Position numbers and translations under genes: made by a program. A DNA stretch of 64,000 nucleotides, from the NCBI GenBank assembly GCA_963817395.1, contig CAWFOC010000003.1, forward strand, positions 930,001-994,000, given 5' to 3'. The stretch is from CAWGYQ01 sp963817395. GTDB taxonomy: Bacteria > Acidobacteriota > Vicinamibacteria > Vicinamibacterales > CAVPJW01. The notes beneath the pieces were generated by a model. That model was not told the origin of the DNA, ran no database searches, and was given only the letters and a program-made list of their open reading frames with translations. Below, one piece after another: positions 17,344 through 28,409 of the stretch (position 1 is the first letter of the stretch; each line of letters opens with the position of its first letter).

Positions 17344-19982
17344 GCGCCGCATCCGGCAGGCTTCAGCGGTCCGCGCCCGCCACGATGCTCATCGTGGTGA
17401 CCGCGCTCTTCCTTGCGCTGAGCGTGCTTCACTTGTGGCCGCTGGCCAGCCGCCTGGCAACCCACTCGACGCCAAACGACGACACGGTCCTCAGTATCTG
17501 GTGGGTGAGTGAGATGGCGCGGCAGATGCTGCGCGATCCCGTGCACCTCTTCGACGGCAACATCTTCTACCCGTATTCGCGGACCCTGGCCGTCATCGAT
17601 CACATGCTCGCCAGTTCGCTGGCGGCGCTGCCGCTGTGGGTCGCCACGGAGAACCCGATCCTCGTTCACAATGCCACGCTCCTCGCCACGTTCGTGCTGT
17701 CCGGCACGTTCATGGCCCTGCTCGTGCGGCGCTTGTGTGGCTCGTGGCCGGCCGGCGTGGTGGCGGGCTGCGCCTTTGCGTTCAGCTCGTTCCGCTGGTA
17801 CGAACTGCCGCACCTTCACGTCCTCTCGACCGAGTGGCTGCCGCTCGCCCTGTTCGCTCTCGATCGCGTGATCGAGAAGCCGTCGCGCGGTCGGAGCGCC
17901 GCGTTTGCGACGAGCTTCCTCCTGGTGGCCCTCTCGTCCTGGCACGTGGCTGTCGTCGGCGGCGCGCTCATCGGGACCGTCGCCATCTGGTCGCTCGTCC
18001 AGCACCCGTCGCCCACGCGCCGGCAACTTCTGGCCATCGGAGGAAGCGCTCTGCTCGTGGCGCTCGTGGTGGCGCCGATCGCGGTGCCCTACACACATCT
18101 CGCGGCGTGGCGCCTCCGTCAGTCGGCCGATCAGCGACAGCGCGCTCTCAATCGCTACGCCGTGGCGGTCGATGAGTTTCTGCCGCGCCAGCTGGTGCTC
18201 GGGCCTCCCAACGAGCCGGCCCATGGCAATGCCCGCGCCCGCTGGACGTTTCCGGGGATCGTGACGTGGGGTCTGGCGTGCGCGGCATTCCTCCCGCACC
18301 GCGGATCGCTCAGACGTCGGCGGGTCTTCGGCGGCGAGTCTGCGGCGGCAATGCTCGCGCTGGCCATGCTCGGCTTGCTCCTTGCCGGCGCTTTTCTGGC
18401 TGCGCTCGGCCGGACCGGCTTGATGCAGGCGCTTATCCACATGCCTCTGGTCGTTGTGTTCGTGATGGCGTTCCTGACGTGGTCGCTCTTCCGGGCGCGC
18501 CGCCAGGCCTTCGAAGAGCACTCGATGGACCCGGTTGTACGACAGGGTCGTGCGCGTCTCGTCTATGCGACGGTTGCTGCGTTGGGCGCGATTATCGCGC
18601 TCGGCCCGCGCGCCAGCGCCTGGGGCGTGGACCTGGGGTCTGGTCTTTATCGTCCCGACGTGGTGCCACTGCTGTCGGTGCTGCGGACGCCGGAGCGCTT
18701 CGGTCTGCTGTTCGCCTTCGGGCTGGCGGTGCTCTCCGGGTTCGGCGCCTTGCGCCTGGTCGGCCTGTTTCCCTTGTCCACTCGTGCACCACTCTTCGCA
18801 GCGGTGTTCGTGTTGTTGAACGTGGATCTGAGACCGGCGCCAATCGACGTTGCCGAGGAGCCCGGGCCGGGACCGGGTCACGAATGGCTGCGCACGTTTC
18901 CGGAGCCGGGCGCCGTCGTGGAATTGCCCGGCCCGGAATGGGAGCTGGTGTTGACTGCCGGGTACGCCCACGGTCGCCGGATCGTGAACGGCACCGGCTA
19001 CGTGTTTCCTCCCGGCTACGTACGGTTGAGGGGGATCCCTGAGTTCGACCCCCAGCGTTTCGAGGTGTTGTGGGAGCGCTTCCACCCGAGATTTGTGCTC
19101 CTTCACGGCCGCTTCTACGACAAGCGCGGGTTCGAACGGGTGATGCGCTCGGCTCGATCGCATGCTGACGCGCTGACGATTGTCGCCCAGCCCGGCGGCG
19201 ACGTAGTGTTCCGGCTGAAGGATCGCGGACGCGGTTCGCTGCTCCATCGGCGCTGGCCGCGCGAGGCCCTGAGTGGGACAAGTGGCCTGGCCCTGTCAGC
19301 GGTCGTTGGCGGAGGGCGGGACGGCCGGGACGACCGGCTGGTCATTTCGCTGAACGATCGATTGCTCTACGAGCTCGAGGGCGCAGCCCTTCGCGAGGGC
19401 GCGCTGCGACACGTGCCATTTCAGAGTGAGTGGCTGGTGCCGGGTGAGAACCGCTTCGACATTCTGGCCGACTATCGGTACGGCGCCGGGCAGGCGCCGA
19501 ACGCCATTGGGCAGACCGGGGTCTCAGTGGCCGCCGATCTGCACGCGCGGGCCGATGGCAGCGGGGCCTGGTATCAGGTCAACGGCGATCGGCGCGAGGT
19601 GCCGCCCGGCTACACGCTTCTTGCGATCGATCCGGCGACGGGACGCGTGCTCACACGAGGACTCTTCGACACCGCGCGCCGCGAGGCCGACTCTGCTGCT
19701 CTCGCGCGATTCGTAGATGCGCTCGCGCCCGCCACACCGGTGCTGGTGGTGAGCGAGGGAGACGTGTCCGCGCGCCTCACCGGTGAAGCCGTTGCCGCCC
19801 TGCACGCGCTTGGCCTGCGCGAGGACCTTCGAAGCCGCCGCCGATGGGTGCACGCGGCGATCGGCGTCAAAGGTGCGCCCGGCGGTACGGCAATCGAGAG
19901 AGTTCACCGCGCCGACGCCGCGGTGACCGTCGGTACGCCGGAGACACGGCACGTGCAGCTCGATGGACTGGAACTGTATTGA
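17340..19982 (+). CDS. Large polytopic membrane protein with C-terminal ILEI/PANDER-like domain
   Basis: 880 residues if the GTG at 17340 (GTGA overlap with the acyl-CoA dehydrogenase) is used; ATG 17385 is the alternative. The first half has about ten membrane segments and resembles bacterial YfhO/GT-C-type proteins: the luminal-type NDDTVLSIWWVSEM follows TM1, and RTPERFGLLFAFGLAVLSG is later. A soluble region follows. Residues from about 740 on (TLLAIDPATGRVL, FDT, then LVVSEGD and a terminal AIGVKGAPGG) look like the interleukin-like EMT-inducer (FAM3/PANDER) fold. Function is unknown; a glycan or lipid-linked role at the membrane is plausible. Confidence 0.7.
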   Translation: MSAASGRLQRSAPATMLIVVTALFLALSVLHLWPLASRLATHSTPNDDTVLSIWWVSEMARQMLRDPVHLFDGNIFYPYSRTLAVIDHMLASSLAALPLWVATENPILVHNATLLATFVLSGTFMALLVRRLCGSWPAGVVAGCAFAFSSFRWYELPHLHVLSTEWLPLALFALDRVIEKPSRGRSAAFATSFLLVALSSWHVAVVGGALIGTVAIWSLVQHPSPTRRQLLAIGGSALLVALVVAPIAVPYTHLAAWRLRQSADQRQRALNRYAVAVDEFLPRQLVLGPPNEPAHGNARARWTFPGIVTWGLACAAFLPHRGSLRRRRVFGGESAAAMLALAMLGLLLAGAFLAALGRTGLMQALIHMPLVVVFVMAFLTWSLFRARRQAFEEHSMDPVVRQGRARLVYATVAALGAIIALGPRASAWGVDLGSGLYRPDVVPLLSVLRTPERFGLLFAFGLAVLSGFGALRLVGLFPLSTRAPLFAAVFVLLNVDLRPAPIDVAEEPGPGPGHEWLRTFPEPGAVVELPGPEWELVLTAGYAHGRRIVNGTGYVFPPGYVRLRGIPEFDPQRFEVLWERFHPRFVLLHGRFYDKRGFERVMRSARSHADALTIVAQPGGDVVFRLKDRGRGSLLHRRWPREALSGTSGLALSAVVGGGRDGRDDRLVISLNDRLLYELEGAALREGALRHVPFQSEWLVPGENRFDILADYRYGAGQAPNAIGQTGVSVAADLHARADGSGAWYQVNGDRREVPPGYTLLAIDPATGRVLTRGLFDTARREADSAALARFVDALAPATPVLVVSEGDVSARLTGEAVAALHALGLREDLRSRRRWVHAAIGVKGAPGGTAIERVHRADAAVTVGTPETRHVQLDGLELY

Positions 19983-19984
19983 CG

Positions 19985-21325
19985 ATGAGCCGCTCGCCTT
20001 CACCCACGGAGCAGGCTGTCCAGACGCGGACGATCGGCTTTTCGATGGCCGTCGCCCTCGTCATGGGCAACATGATCGGATCGGGCATATTTCTCCTGCC
20101 AGCCTCGCTCGCGCCGTACGGAGGAGTCAGCCTGATCGGCTGGCTCGTCTCGACGGTGGGCGCCGTGCTGATTGCGCTGGTGTTCGCCCGACTCTCGAGC
20201 CTCCATCCGGCGGCGGGCGGACTCTACGCATACACACGCCTCGGCTTCGGCGACCTCGCCGGCTTCCTCGTGGGCTGGGGCTACTGGATCTCCACGTGGT
20301 GCACCTTGGCCGCGATCGCGGTCGCGTTCGTGGGGTATCTCGATCCGTTCTTTCCGGCGATGGTGCGCCACCCGGCCAGCGCCGCTCTTTTTGCTGTGGG
20401 CACCGTGTGGCTGCTCATCGCGGTGAACATCGCCGGTGTCCGGACGGCCGGATGGGTGCAGCTCGTGACCACGGTCCTCAAGGTGGCCCCTCTCGTTGTC
20501 GTGGGCGTGCTCGGGTTGACGGCGTTCGAGCCCGCGCACTTCACCATTTCGCAGAGCGATGCCCGGTCGTTCGCCGGCGCCGTGAACGCGACCGCGACGC
20601 TCACGTTGTGGGCGTTTCTGGGTCTGGAATGCGCCACCATTCCGGCCGGCAGCATCCATGACCCGGCCCGGACCATTCCACGCGCCACGATCGTCGGGAC
20701 TCTCGTCACGTCGGTCATCTACGTCGTGAGCACGGTTGGCGTGATGAGCGTGCTGCCGCCGTCCACGCTGGCCCAGTCGACGGCGCCGTTTGCCGACGCG
20801 GCGCGAGCGCTCGCGGGCGACTGGGCCGCCGGCGCGATCGCGATCGGCGCGGCGATCTCCTGCTTTGGTGCGCTGAACGGCTGGACGCTGATCGTCGGCC
20901 AGCTTCCGCTGGCCGTCGCTCAGGATGGCTTGTTTCCACCCGCCTTCAGCCGCGTTTCCACCAACGGCACGCCGGTGACCGGCATGATCATCGCCGGCCT
21001 TCTCACCACCGCGCTCGTCGGCATGAACTACACGCGGCAGCTCGTGGACTTGTTCACGTTCATCATTCTGCTCGCCACACTCAATACGCTCGTCCCCTAT
21101 GTGTTCTGCTCTCTGGCGGGATTCCTGATCGCCGGCGGGCCGGGCCGGGATGGCCGGCTGCGTGCGTCGAGCGGCGCAGGTCTTGTGGCCAGTGTGGCGT
21201 TTGTCTATGCGCTCTGGACGATTGGCGGGGCGGGCGCGGAGGTCGTGTACTGGGGCTTTCTCCTGATTGTGGCGGGCCTCCCGGTCTACGTGTGGGTGAT
21301 TCGTCAGAAGGCTCGTTTCCATTGA
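19985..21325 (+). CDS. APC-superfamily amino acid permease (APA-like)
   Basis: 446 residues and about twelve hydrophobic segments. The TM1 signature GNMIGSGIFLLPASLA is the unwound substrate-binding helix of APC transporters, and LWAFLGLECATIPAGSIHDPARTIPRA is the conserved TM6 region. It starts 2 bp after the ILEI-domain gene, inside the putative tryptophan/anthranilate operon, so uptake of tryptophan, kynurenine or alanine exchange is a reasonable guess. The exact substrate cannot be read from the sequence. Confidence 0.85.
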   Translation: MSRSPSPTEQAVQTRTIGFSMAVALVMGNMIGSGIFLLPASLAPYGGVSLIGWLVSTVGAVLIALVFARLSSLHPAAGGLYAYTRLGFGDLAGFLVGWGYWISTWCTLAAIAVAFVGYLDPFFPAMVRHPASAALFAVGTVWLLIAVNIAGVRTAGWVQLVTTVLKVAPLVVVGVLGLTAFEPAHFTISQSDARSFAGAVNATATLTLWAFLGLECATIPAGSIHDPARTIPRATIVGTLVTSVIYVVSTVGVMSVLPPSTLAQSTAPFADAARALAGDWAAGAIAIGAAISCFGALNGWTLIVGQLPLAVAQDGLFPPAFSRVSTNGTPVTGMIIAGLLTTALVGMNYTRQLVDLFTFIILLATLNTLVPYVFCSLAGFLIAGGPGRDGRLRASSGAGLVASVAFVYALWTIGGAGAEVVYWGFLLIVAGLPVYVWVIRQKARFH

Positions 21326-21333
21326 GGTCCGCC

Positions 21334-21729
21334 ATGACGCCCGCGCTCGATGTCATCCTGAAACGATTCGAAGAACCCGACGAGATCCGCTCCTTCGAGA
21401 AGGGGCGCTTCGAACTCGTGACGATTGGCGGCATCACCATCGGCCGAGCCACCTACCAGCCGGGCTGGAAATGGTCCGTTCACGTCGGTCCGGCAGTCGG
21501 AGCCGATCGCTGTAGTGTCGAGCACGTCGGGCTCGTGCTCTCGGGGCACGCCACCGCCGCGCTTGCCGATGGCCGCGTGTTCGACCTCACACCAGGCGTC
21601 TTGTTCTACGTGCCGCCTGAGCCGCACGACAGCTGGGTGGTTGGCGGCGAGCCTTACGTCTCGCTGCACTTCCTCGGCGCCTCGCACTATGCACTGTCGG
21701 TCGAGGATCCCGTCCAGACGCGAAGCTGA
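21334..21729 (+). CDS. Cupin-domain protein
   Basis: 131 residues from the ATG at 21334. A single small beta-barrel is suggested by RATYQPGWKWSVHVGP, VEHVGLVLSGHATAAL, FDLTPGVLFYVPPEPHDSWVVGGEPYVSLHF, with His/Glu residues positioned to bind one metal. It lies between the permease (8 bp) and the CoA ligase (44 bp). It could be a small dioxygenase, isomerase or sensor; no specific function can be assigned. Its place in the cluster makes it a candidate for a step that has no recognised enzyme here. Confidence 0.72.
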   Translation: MTPALDVILKRFEEPDEIRSFEKGRFELVTIGGITIGRATYQPGWKWSVHVGPAVGADRCSVEHVGLVLSGHATAALADGRVFDLTPGVLFYVPPEPHDSWVVGGEPYVSLHFLGASHYALSVEDPVQTRS

Positions 21730-21773
21730 CAGGGCGCAGGCGCCGATGTTGGCCGGCGGTATACTCCCTGCCA

Positions 21774-23432
21774 ATGGTGGTCGATCGATGGGACGGCCGG
21801 CTCCCGCCGCGTGAGCTGTGGCCGGAGCGTATCTACACGCTGCCCGAGCTGCAGTATCCGGGCGTCCTCAATCTCGCCTCGGAACTGGTCGATTCGCACG
21901 TGTCGGCGGGGCATGGACGCTCGCCCGCGCTGACGGGCGGCAACAGGCGTTTCACGTTCGCCGAGTTGCAGCAGCTGACCAACCGTCTTGGCAGAGCGCT
22001 CACGTCGATGGGCATCAAGGCCGGCGATCGCGTGCTCATGCGATTTCCAAACCGCCCGGAGCTCGTCGCCACCTGGCTGGCCATCCAGAAGATCGGTGCG
22101 GTCGGGGTTTCAACGATGCCGATGCTGAAGGCGAGGGAGCTGGCCGCCATCATCGACGACTCGGAGCCGGTGGCTTGCGTCGTGGCAGCGGACCTCGTCG
22201 GCGAGGTCGTGCGCGCGTGGCCCGAACTCCACATCAGACCGATGCTCGTGGTGTCTGGAGCCGTCGCTGACGACATCCCGGTGCCGTGGAAGAGCCTCGA
22301 GGCTCTCGTCTCGGCGGCGCCTGCCGATCTCGACGCCTATCCGACTCCACGCGACGAGCTCGCCCTCATCGCCTACACATCGGGCAGCACCGGCGTGCCC
22401 AAGGGCGCATGTCACTCACCATCCGACATGCTGGCCTCCGCCGATACGTTCGCGCGCTACGTGCTTCGACCCACCTCGCGCGATATCTTCGGCGGCCACC
22501 CGACGCTCGCGTTCACCTACGGACTCGGCGGGATGCTGGTCTTTCCGTATCGCTTCGGCGCGTCTTCCGTGCTGCTCGACGGCTTCACACCCGAGCGCCT
22601 GGCCGAGACCGTGGCGAAGGAGCGCATCACCGTGCTCTTCTGCGCCGCGACGACTTACCGCCTGCTGCTTCAGATTCCGGATCTGGAGCGGCGATTCGAT
22701 CTGTCGTCGCTTCGCCTCGCGGTGAGCGCCGGCGAGCCCTTGCCACGCCCTGTTTGCGAGGAGTGGATGGCTCGCACGCGCGTGGAGGTCATCGATTGTC
22801 TCGGCTCGACGGAGATGTTCCAGGTGTTCGTCTCCCAGCGTCCCGGCGCCGTGCAACCGGGTCCAACGGGGTTGCCCGTTCCAGGCTACGAGGTGCGGAT
22901 TGTCGACGAGGAGCTGCGCGAGGTTCCGCGCGGCACGCCGGGGTTGCTGGCGGTGAGGGGACCCACTGGCTGCCGGTACTGGCGAAAGCCGGAGCGCCAG
23001 AGAGAGTACGTGCGTGGCGGCTGGAACGTGCCGAACGACATCTGCATGCAGGACGAGGACGACTACATCTGGTACCGATGCCGGAACGACGATCTGATCA
23101 TCTGTGCGGGCTACAACATTGCGGGACCCGAAGTGGAGGCGGTGCTGCTCGAGCACCCCGCTGTCCTTGAGGCCGCCGTGGTCGCATCGCCCGACCGGAT
23201 GAAGGGCCACGTGCCGAAGGCATTCATCGTGTTGAAGCCGGCGGTCGAGCCTGACGACGCGCTCGTCGTGGAGCTGCAGAATCTCGTCAAGCGAGAGCTG
23301 GCCGTCTACAAGTATCCGCGCCGCGTGGCGTTCGTGGCCTCGCTCCCAAAGACCGAGACCGGCAAGATCCGCCGAGTCGAGCTCCGCGAGCGCGAGCGGG
23401 AGACGGCCACCCGGTCGGATCTGAGCGCCTGA
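21774..23432 (+). CDS. 2-aminobenzoate-CoA ligase (benzoate-CoA ligase family)
   Basis: 552 residues of the ANL adenylate-forming family. The ATP-binding P-loop-like motif is YTSGSTGVPKG, the A5-type motif is CLGSTEMFQVF, RNDDLIICAGYNIAGPEVE is the hinge region, and PKTETGKIRR carries the catalytic lysine. The RYWRKPERQREYVRGGWNVPND segment is typical of aryl-CoA ligases of the benzoate/2-aminobenzoate group. Neighbouring reductase and monooxygenase genes make anthranilate + ATP + CoA -> anthraniloyl-CoA the best call. Benzoate or salicylate activation is the main alternative. Confidence 0.85.
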   Translation: MVVDRWDGRLPPRELWPERIYTLPELQYPGVLNLASELVDSHVSAGHGRSPALTGGNRRFTFAELQQLTNRLGRALTSMGIKAGDRVLMRFPNRPELVATWLAIQKIGAVGVSTMPMLKARELAAIIDDSEPVACVVAADLVGEVVRAWPELHIRPMLVVSGAVADDIPVPWKSLEALVSAAPADLDAYPTPRDELALIAYTSGSTGVPKGACHSPSDMLASADTFARYVLRPTSRDIFGGHPTLAFTYGLGGMLVFPYRFGASSVLLDGFTPERLAETVAKERITVLFCAATTYRLLLQIPDLERRFDLSSLRLAVSAGEPLPRPVCEEWMARTRVEVIDCLGSTEMFQVFVSQRPGAVQPGPTGLPVPGYEVRIVDEELREVPRGTPGLLAVRGPTGCRYWRKPERQREYVRGGWNVPNDICMQDEDDYIWYRCRNDDLIICAGYNIAGPEVEAVLLEHPAVLEAAVVASPDRMKGHVPKAFIVLKPAVEPDDALVVELQNLVKRELAVYKYPRRVAFVASLPKTETGKIRRVELRERERETATRSDLSA

Positions 23433-23447
23433 CGGGTCGGTAGCGTC

Positions 23448-24929
23448 ATGTGGCATCCCACGGAACGCGTCAAGCATCCGCTGCCCGAAGCGCGCTGGCC
23501 GTCTCGCGAGGAAGCCGCGCTATCCCGCCTCTTCACCCCGATCCCCATAGGTTCCGTGACACTGGAGTCGCGCACATGGGTACCGGCCATGGTGCCGTGG
23601 CGCGCAACCGACGAGGGTTTCGTCACCGACGACGTGCTCGACTGGTACGAGCGCTTCGCGCGCGGCCGTCCGGGCGGCCTGGTCGTCGAGGCGACCGGCG
23701 TCCGGGATATTGCCAGCGGACCGTTGCTCCGGATCGGTCACGACCGCTTCCTGCCGGGTTTGGAGAAGCTCGTCTCGGTTGTGCAGAAGGCGAGCAGGGG
23801 AGATACCCGGCTGTTCATCCAGATCATCGACTTCCTAACCGTTCGGCGGCGTCCCGAGAAGACGAAATACTTCGCGCGGTTTCTGGAGATCACGGACCGT
23901 CATCGCCGCGCGCTCGGGATCATCGCCGGCACCGATCAGGAGATTCGCGAGGCGCTGTTCGCGTTGCCAGAAGAACAGCTGCCCGGTGTGTTAACGGGAC
24001 GGGAGCTCGAAGCTCTTCGCTTCGGTTATCGAGAGCGGGTCACCGACGTCGAGAAGCCGCACATCCGCGATCTGCCGCGCGTGCTGCCCGAGGTGTTCGC
24101 GAAGGCCGCGCAACGGGCCCGGAGCGCAGGATTCGACGGTGTCGAGCTGCACTACGCTCACGCCTACACGATGGCTTCCTTCCTGTCGGCGCTGAACGAT
24201 CGCGCTGACGGATATGGAGGTCCTCGCGAATCGCGCGTGCGGCTGCCGCTCGAGGTCTACGGCGCCGTGCGCGGCGAAGTGGGTGCGGACTTTGCCGTGG
24301 GATGCCGGTATCTCGCCGACGACTGCATTGTTGGTGGCAATACCGTCGAGGATGCGATCTATTTCGGTGTCGAGTTCGCACGGGCCGGCATGGACTTTCT
24401 CTCGCTGTCGCGCGGGGGAAAGTTCGAAGATGCCAAGGAACCGGGTATCGGATGGGCCGTCTACCCGTATACCGGTCCGAGCGGCTGGGAATGCATGCCG
24501 ACCGTGCTGGCCGACGAACGGGGGCCTTTCGGGCGCAACGTGCCGGCGGCCGCACGTATCCGCCAGCGTATTCGGTCGGCCGGTTTCGCGACGCCGGTCG
24601 TGGTGTCCGGCGGCATTTCCACCTTCGATCAGGCCGAGGCCATCCTGGCCGGCGGTGAGGCCGACATCATCGGCGCGGCCCGCCAGTCGCTCGCGGACCC
24701 CGACTGGTTCGAGAAGATTCGGCTCGGACTTGGCGCCGAGATCCGGCGTTGCGTCTTTACCAACTACTGCGAAGGTCTCGATCAGAAGCACAAGCAGGTG
24801 ACGTGCAAGTTGTGGGACAGGGAGGCGCTCGACAGCACCGCCGTTCGGCGGTCGTCGGACGGAAAGCGGCGCCTGACGGCGCCCGACTGGAATCCTTCGT
24901 CACCGGTGCATCCGCGGCCGGGATCCTGA
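23448..24929 (+). CDS. Old-yellow-enzyme-family reductase, free-standing homologue of the reductase half of 2-aminobenzoyl-CoA monooxygenase/reductase
   Basis: 493 residues, FMN-dependent (beta/alpha)8 barrel. LFTPIPIGSVTLESR opens the barrel. VELHYAHAYTMASFLSALNDRADGYGG carries the substrate-binding His pair and conserved loop. VSGGISTFDQAEAILAGGEADIIGAARQSLADPDW is the FMN phosphate site. The C-terminal CVFTNYCEGLDQKHKQVTC stretch is Cys-rich, though no 4Fe-4S domain like that of 2,4-dienoyl-CoA reductase follows. In Azoarcus evansii the equivalent domain is fused behind the monooxygenase; here it is separate and encoded first. Confidence 0.82.
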   Translation: MWHPTERVKHPLPEARWPSREEAALSRLFTPIPIGSVTLESRTWVPAMVPWRATDEGFVTDDVLDWYERFARGRPGGLVVEATGVRDIASGPLLRIGHDRFLPGLEKLVSVVQKASRGDTRLFIQIIDFLTVRRRPEKTKYFARFLEITDRHRRALGIIAGTDQEIREALFALPEEQLPGVLTGRELEALRFGYRERVTDVEKPHIRDLPRVLPEVFAKAAQRARSAGFDGVELHYAHAYTMASFLSALNDRADGYGGPRESRVRLPLEVYGAVRGEVGADFAVGCRYLADDCIVGGNTVEDAIYFGVEFARAGMDFLSLSRGGKFEDAKEPGIGWAVYPYTGPSGWECMPTVLADERGPFGRNVPAAARIRQRIRSAGFATPVVVSGGISTFDQAEAILAGGEADIIGAARQSLADPDWFEKIRLGLGAEIRRCVFTNYCEGLDQKHKQVTCKLWDREALDSTAVRRSSDGKRRLTAPDWNPSSPVHPRPGS

Positions 24930-24938
24930 GCGACGACG

Positions 24939-26096
<1,158 letters not shown>

Positions 26097-26100
<4 letters not shown>

Positions 26101-28409
26101 CGTATCCAAGGGTCGCCTATCGTTCAATCGCTCTGGCCAGGGTCGTGGCGTTCCTGCTTTCGCTGCACGCTCTCCCGGCTTCGGCGCAGGAAAGCCCGGC
26201 CGCCGCTGATCCCGCCACTGATCCCGCGCTGGTTTTCGAAGGTCCCCCGGCCCCGGCTCCGCCAGCGACGGTTGCACGCGACGGCGAGGGGCGGGTCACG
26301 ATGCGCGCTGTCCGGATTGCGGCGCCCATCGTGCTGGACGGCCAGCTCGACGAGGCTCCGTACACCGAAACGCTGCCGGCCTCCGACTTCGTCCAGCAGG
26401 AACCGCGCGAAGGTGAACCGGCGACGGAAAAGACCGAGGTATGGGTCTTCTTCGACGACCGCAACCTCTACGTTGGCGGCCGGATGTGGGATTCGCAGCC
26501 GCATCGCATTACCGCCAACGAGATGCGGCGCGACAACCGCAATATCTTTCTGAACGACAACTTCGGCTTTGCCATCGACACCTTCTTCAACCGGCGCACC
26601 GGCTTCTTCTTCCAGATCAACCCGCTCGCCGGCCTCCGCGACGCGCTGGTCGCCGATGAGGGCCAGACCAACTACGACTGGGACGGCGTGTGGGATGCGC
26701 GCACCGCCCGCTTCGACCAGGGCTGGACCATCGAGATCGCCGTTCCCTTCAAAACGCTCCGGTTCGAGGGCAGCGGGCCGCAGCTCTGGGGGATCAACTT
26801 CCGACGGATGGTTCGCTGGAAGAACGAGACGTCCACGCTCTCACTTGTGCCGGCCTCGTATGGGAACTCCGGGGTGGCGCGGTTCTCGCGGGCGGCCACG
26901 CTCGTGGGCATCGATCCGCCCGGCAACTATCGCAACCTCGAGTTCAAGCCGTATGGCATCTCGGAGGTGGTGACGAACAACGAAGCGATTCCTGTCATCT
27001 CGCGCGATCTGGACGGCGAGGCGGGCATCGACATCAAATACGGCTTGACCCGCAGCCTGATTGCCGACTTCACGGTCAACACCGACTTCGCGCAGGTCGA
27101 AACCGACGAGCAGCAGGTGAACCTCACGCGGTTCAGCCTGTTCTTTCCGGAAAAGCGCGAGTTCTTCCTCGAGGGCCAGGGCATCTTCGAGTTCGCCGGG
27201 CTTCGTCAGGACGGCGGCGGAGGAGTGCCCAACGGCCCCATTCTCTTCTTCAGCAGGCGTATCGGACTGGAGCAGGGGCAGACGGTGCCCATTCTGGCCG
27301 GCGCCCGCCTGACGGGCCGCGCCGGGCCGTACGCCGTTGGCGCGCTGAACATTCAGACGCGCCAGTCGGATATTGTCGGCGTCGACGACACCAATTTCTC
27401 AGTGGCTCGCGTACGCCGGGATATCCTGCGCCGCAGCAGCGTGGGTCTGCTGGCCACGCGGAGACTGACGACGTCGGGAGCGGCGCATTCGAACGATGTG
27501 TACGGCGTCGACGGAAACTTCGCGTTCTTCCAGGATCTGCAGTTCAACGGCTACTACGCGCGCAGCCAGACACCGGAGCTCGGCGACGACGAAGGCAGCT
27601 ACTACGGGTCGATGGACTACAACGCCGATCGCTACGGTGTGCAGCTTCGCCATCTCATGGTCGGAACCGACTTCAATCCGGAAGTGGGCTTCATGCGGCG
27701 CGAGGATTTTCGCGAGACGCTCGTCGGCCTGCGCTTCAGCCCGCGGCCGCAATCGATCCCCGCCGTCAGGAAGTTCAGCTGGGAGGCGAACCTCGATTAC
27801 ATCACCAACCTCGACGGTCTGCTCGAGACGCGGGAGCAGGCCCTGACGTTCGAAACCCAGTTTCAGAGCTCCGATATCGCGAAGATCGAGTACGGCGACA
27901 CCTACGAGTTCCTGCCCGAGCCTTTCGAGATCTCCGACGGCGTCGTCCTCCCGATCGGCGGCTACAACTTCGCCGACGTGGCGGCATCGGTCGAGCTCGG
28001 TCCGCATCGACGGCTGTCCGGCGTCTTCGAGGTGGGCCATGGCGGCTTCTACAGCGGCGAGCGGACGGCGGCGGGATACACCGGCCGCATCGAGATCAAT
28101 CCGCAGTTGTCGGTCGAGCCGAGAATCGGGTTCAACTGGGTCGAGCTGCCCGAGGGCAACTTCACGACACGGCTCGTCGGCGGCCGCGTCACCTTCACCA
28201 TGTCGCCGCGCATGTTCGTGGGCGCACTTCTCCAATACAACTCGAGCAACGATTCCTTCACCAGCAACGTGCGCTTCCGCTGGGAGTACCAGCCTGGCAG
28301 CGACCTCTTCGTCGTCTACAGCGAAGGCCGCGACGCCTTCAGCGACGATCCGCGCGGTCTGCTCAACCGCGGGCTCGTGATCAAGGTCACGCGTCTGTTC
28401 AGGATGTAA
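26097..28409 (+). CDS. DUF5916 outer-membrane beta-barrel protein with N-terminal CBM9-like domain
   Basis: 770 residues. A signal peptide is evident (hydrophobic run ending ALPASAQE at about residue 30). An N-terminal beta-sandwich of the carbohydrate-binding family 9-like type follows (APIVLDGQLDEAPY ... VWVFFDDRNLYVGGRMWDS). The C-terminal half has alternating amphipathic strands typical of DUF5916, for example FSLFFPEKREFFLEGQGIFEF, and ends in aromatic VTRLFRM as barrels do. The role is unknown. Its start is coupled (ATGA) to the monooxygenase, so it may bring in or bind the pathway substrate. The 3' end overlaps the convergent permease gene by 11 bp. Confidence 0.8.

Noticed and set aside
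17304..19247. Long antisense open frame (647 codons) opposite the ILEI-domain membrane protein.
   Set aside because: Composition is Arg/His/Gln/Glu-rich with no motif, typical of the reverse complement of high-GC coding DNA. The plus-strand protein has clear TM segments.
21760..21765. TATACT before the CoA-ligase gene as a promoter.
   Set aside because: Only 8 bp from the ATG and no -35 at a proper distance; the gene is likely read from upstream.
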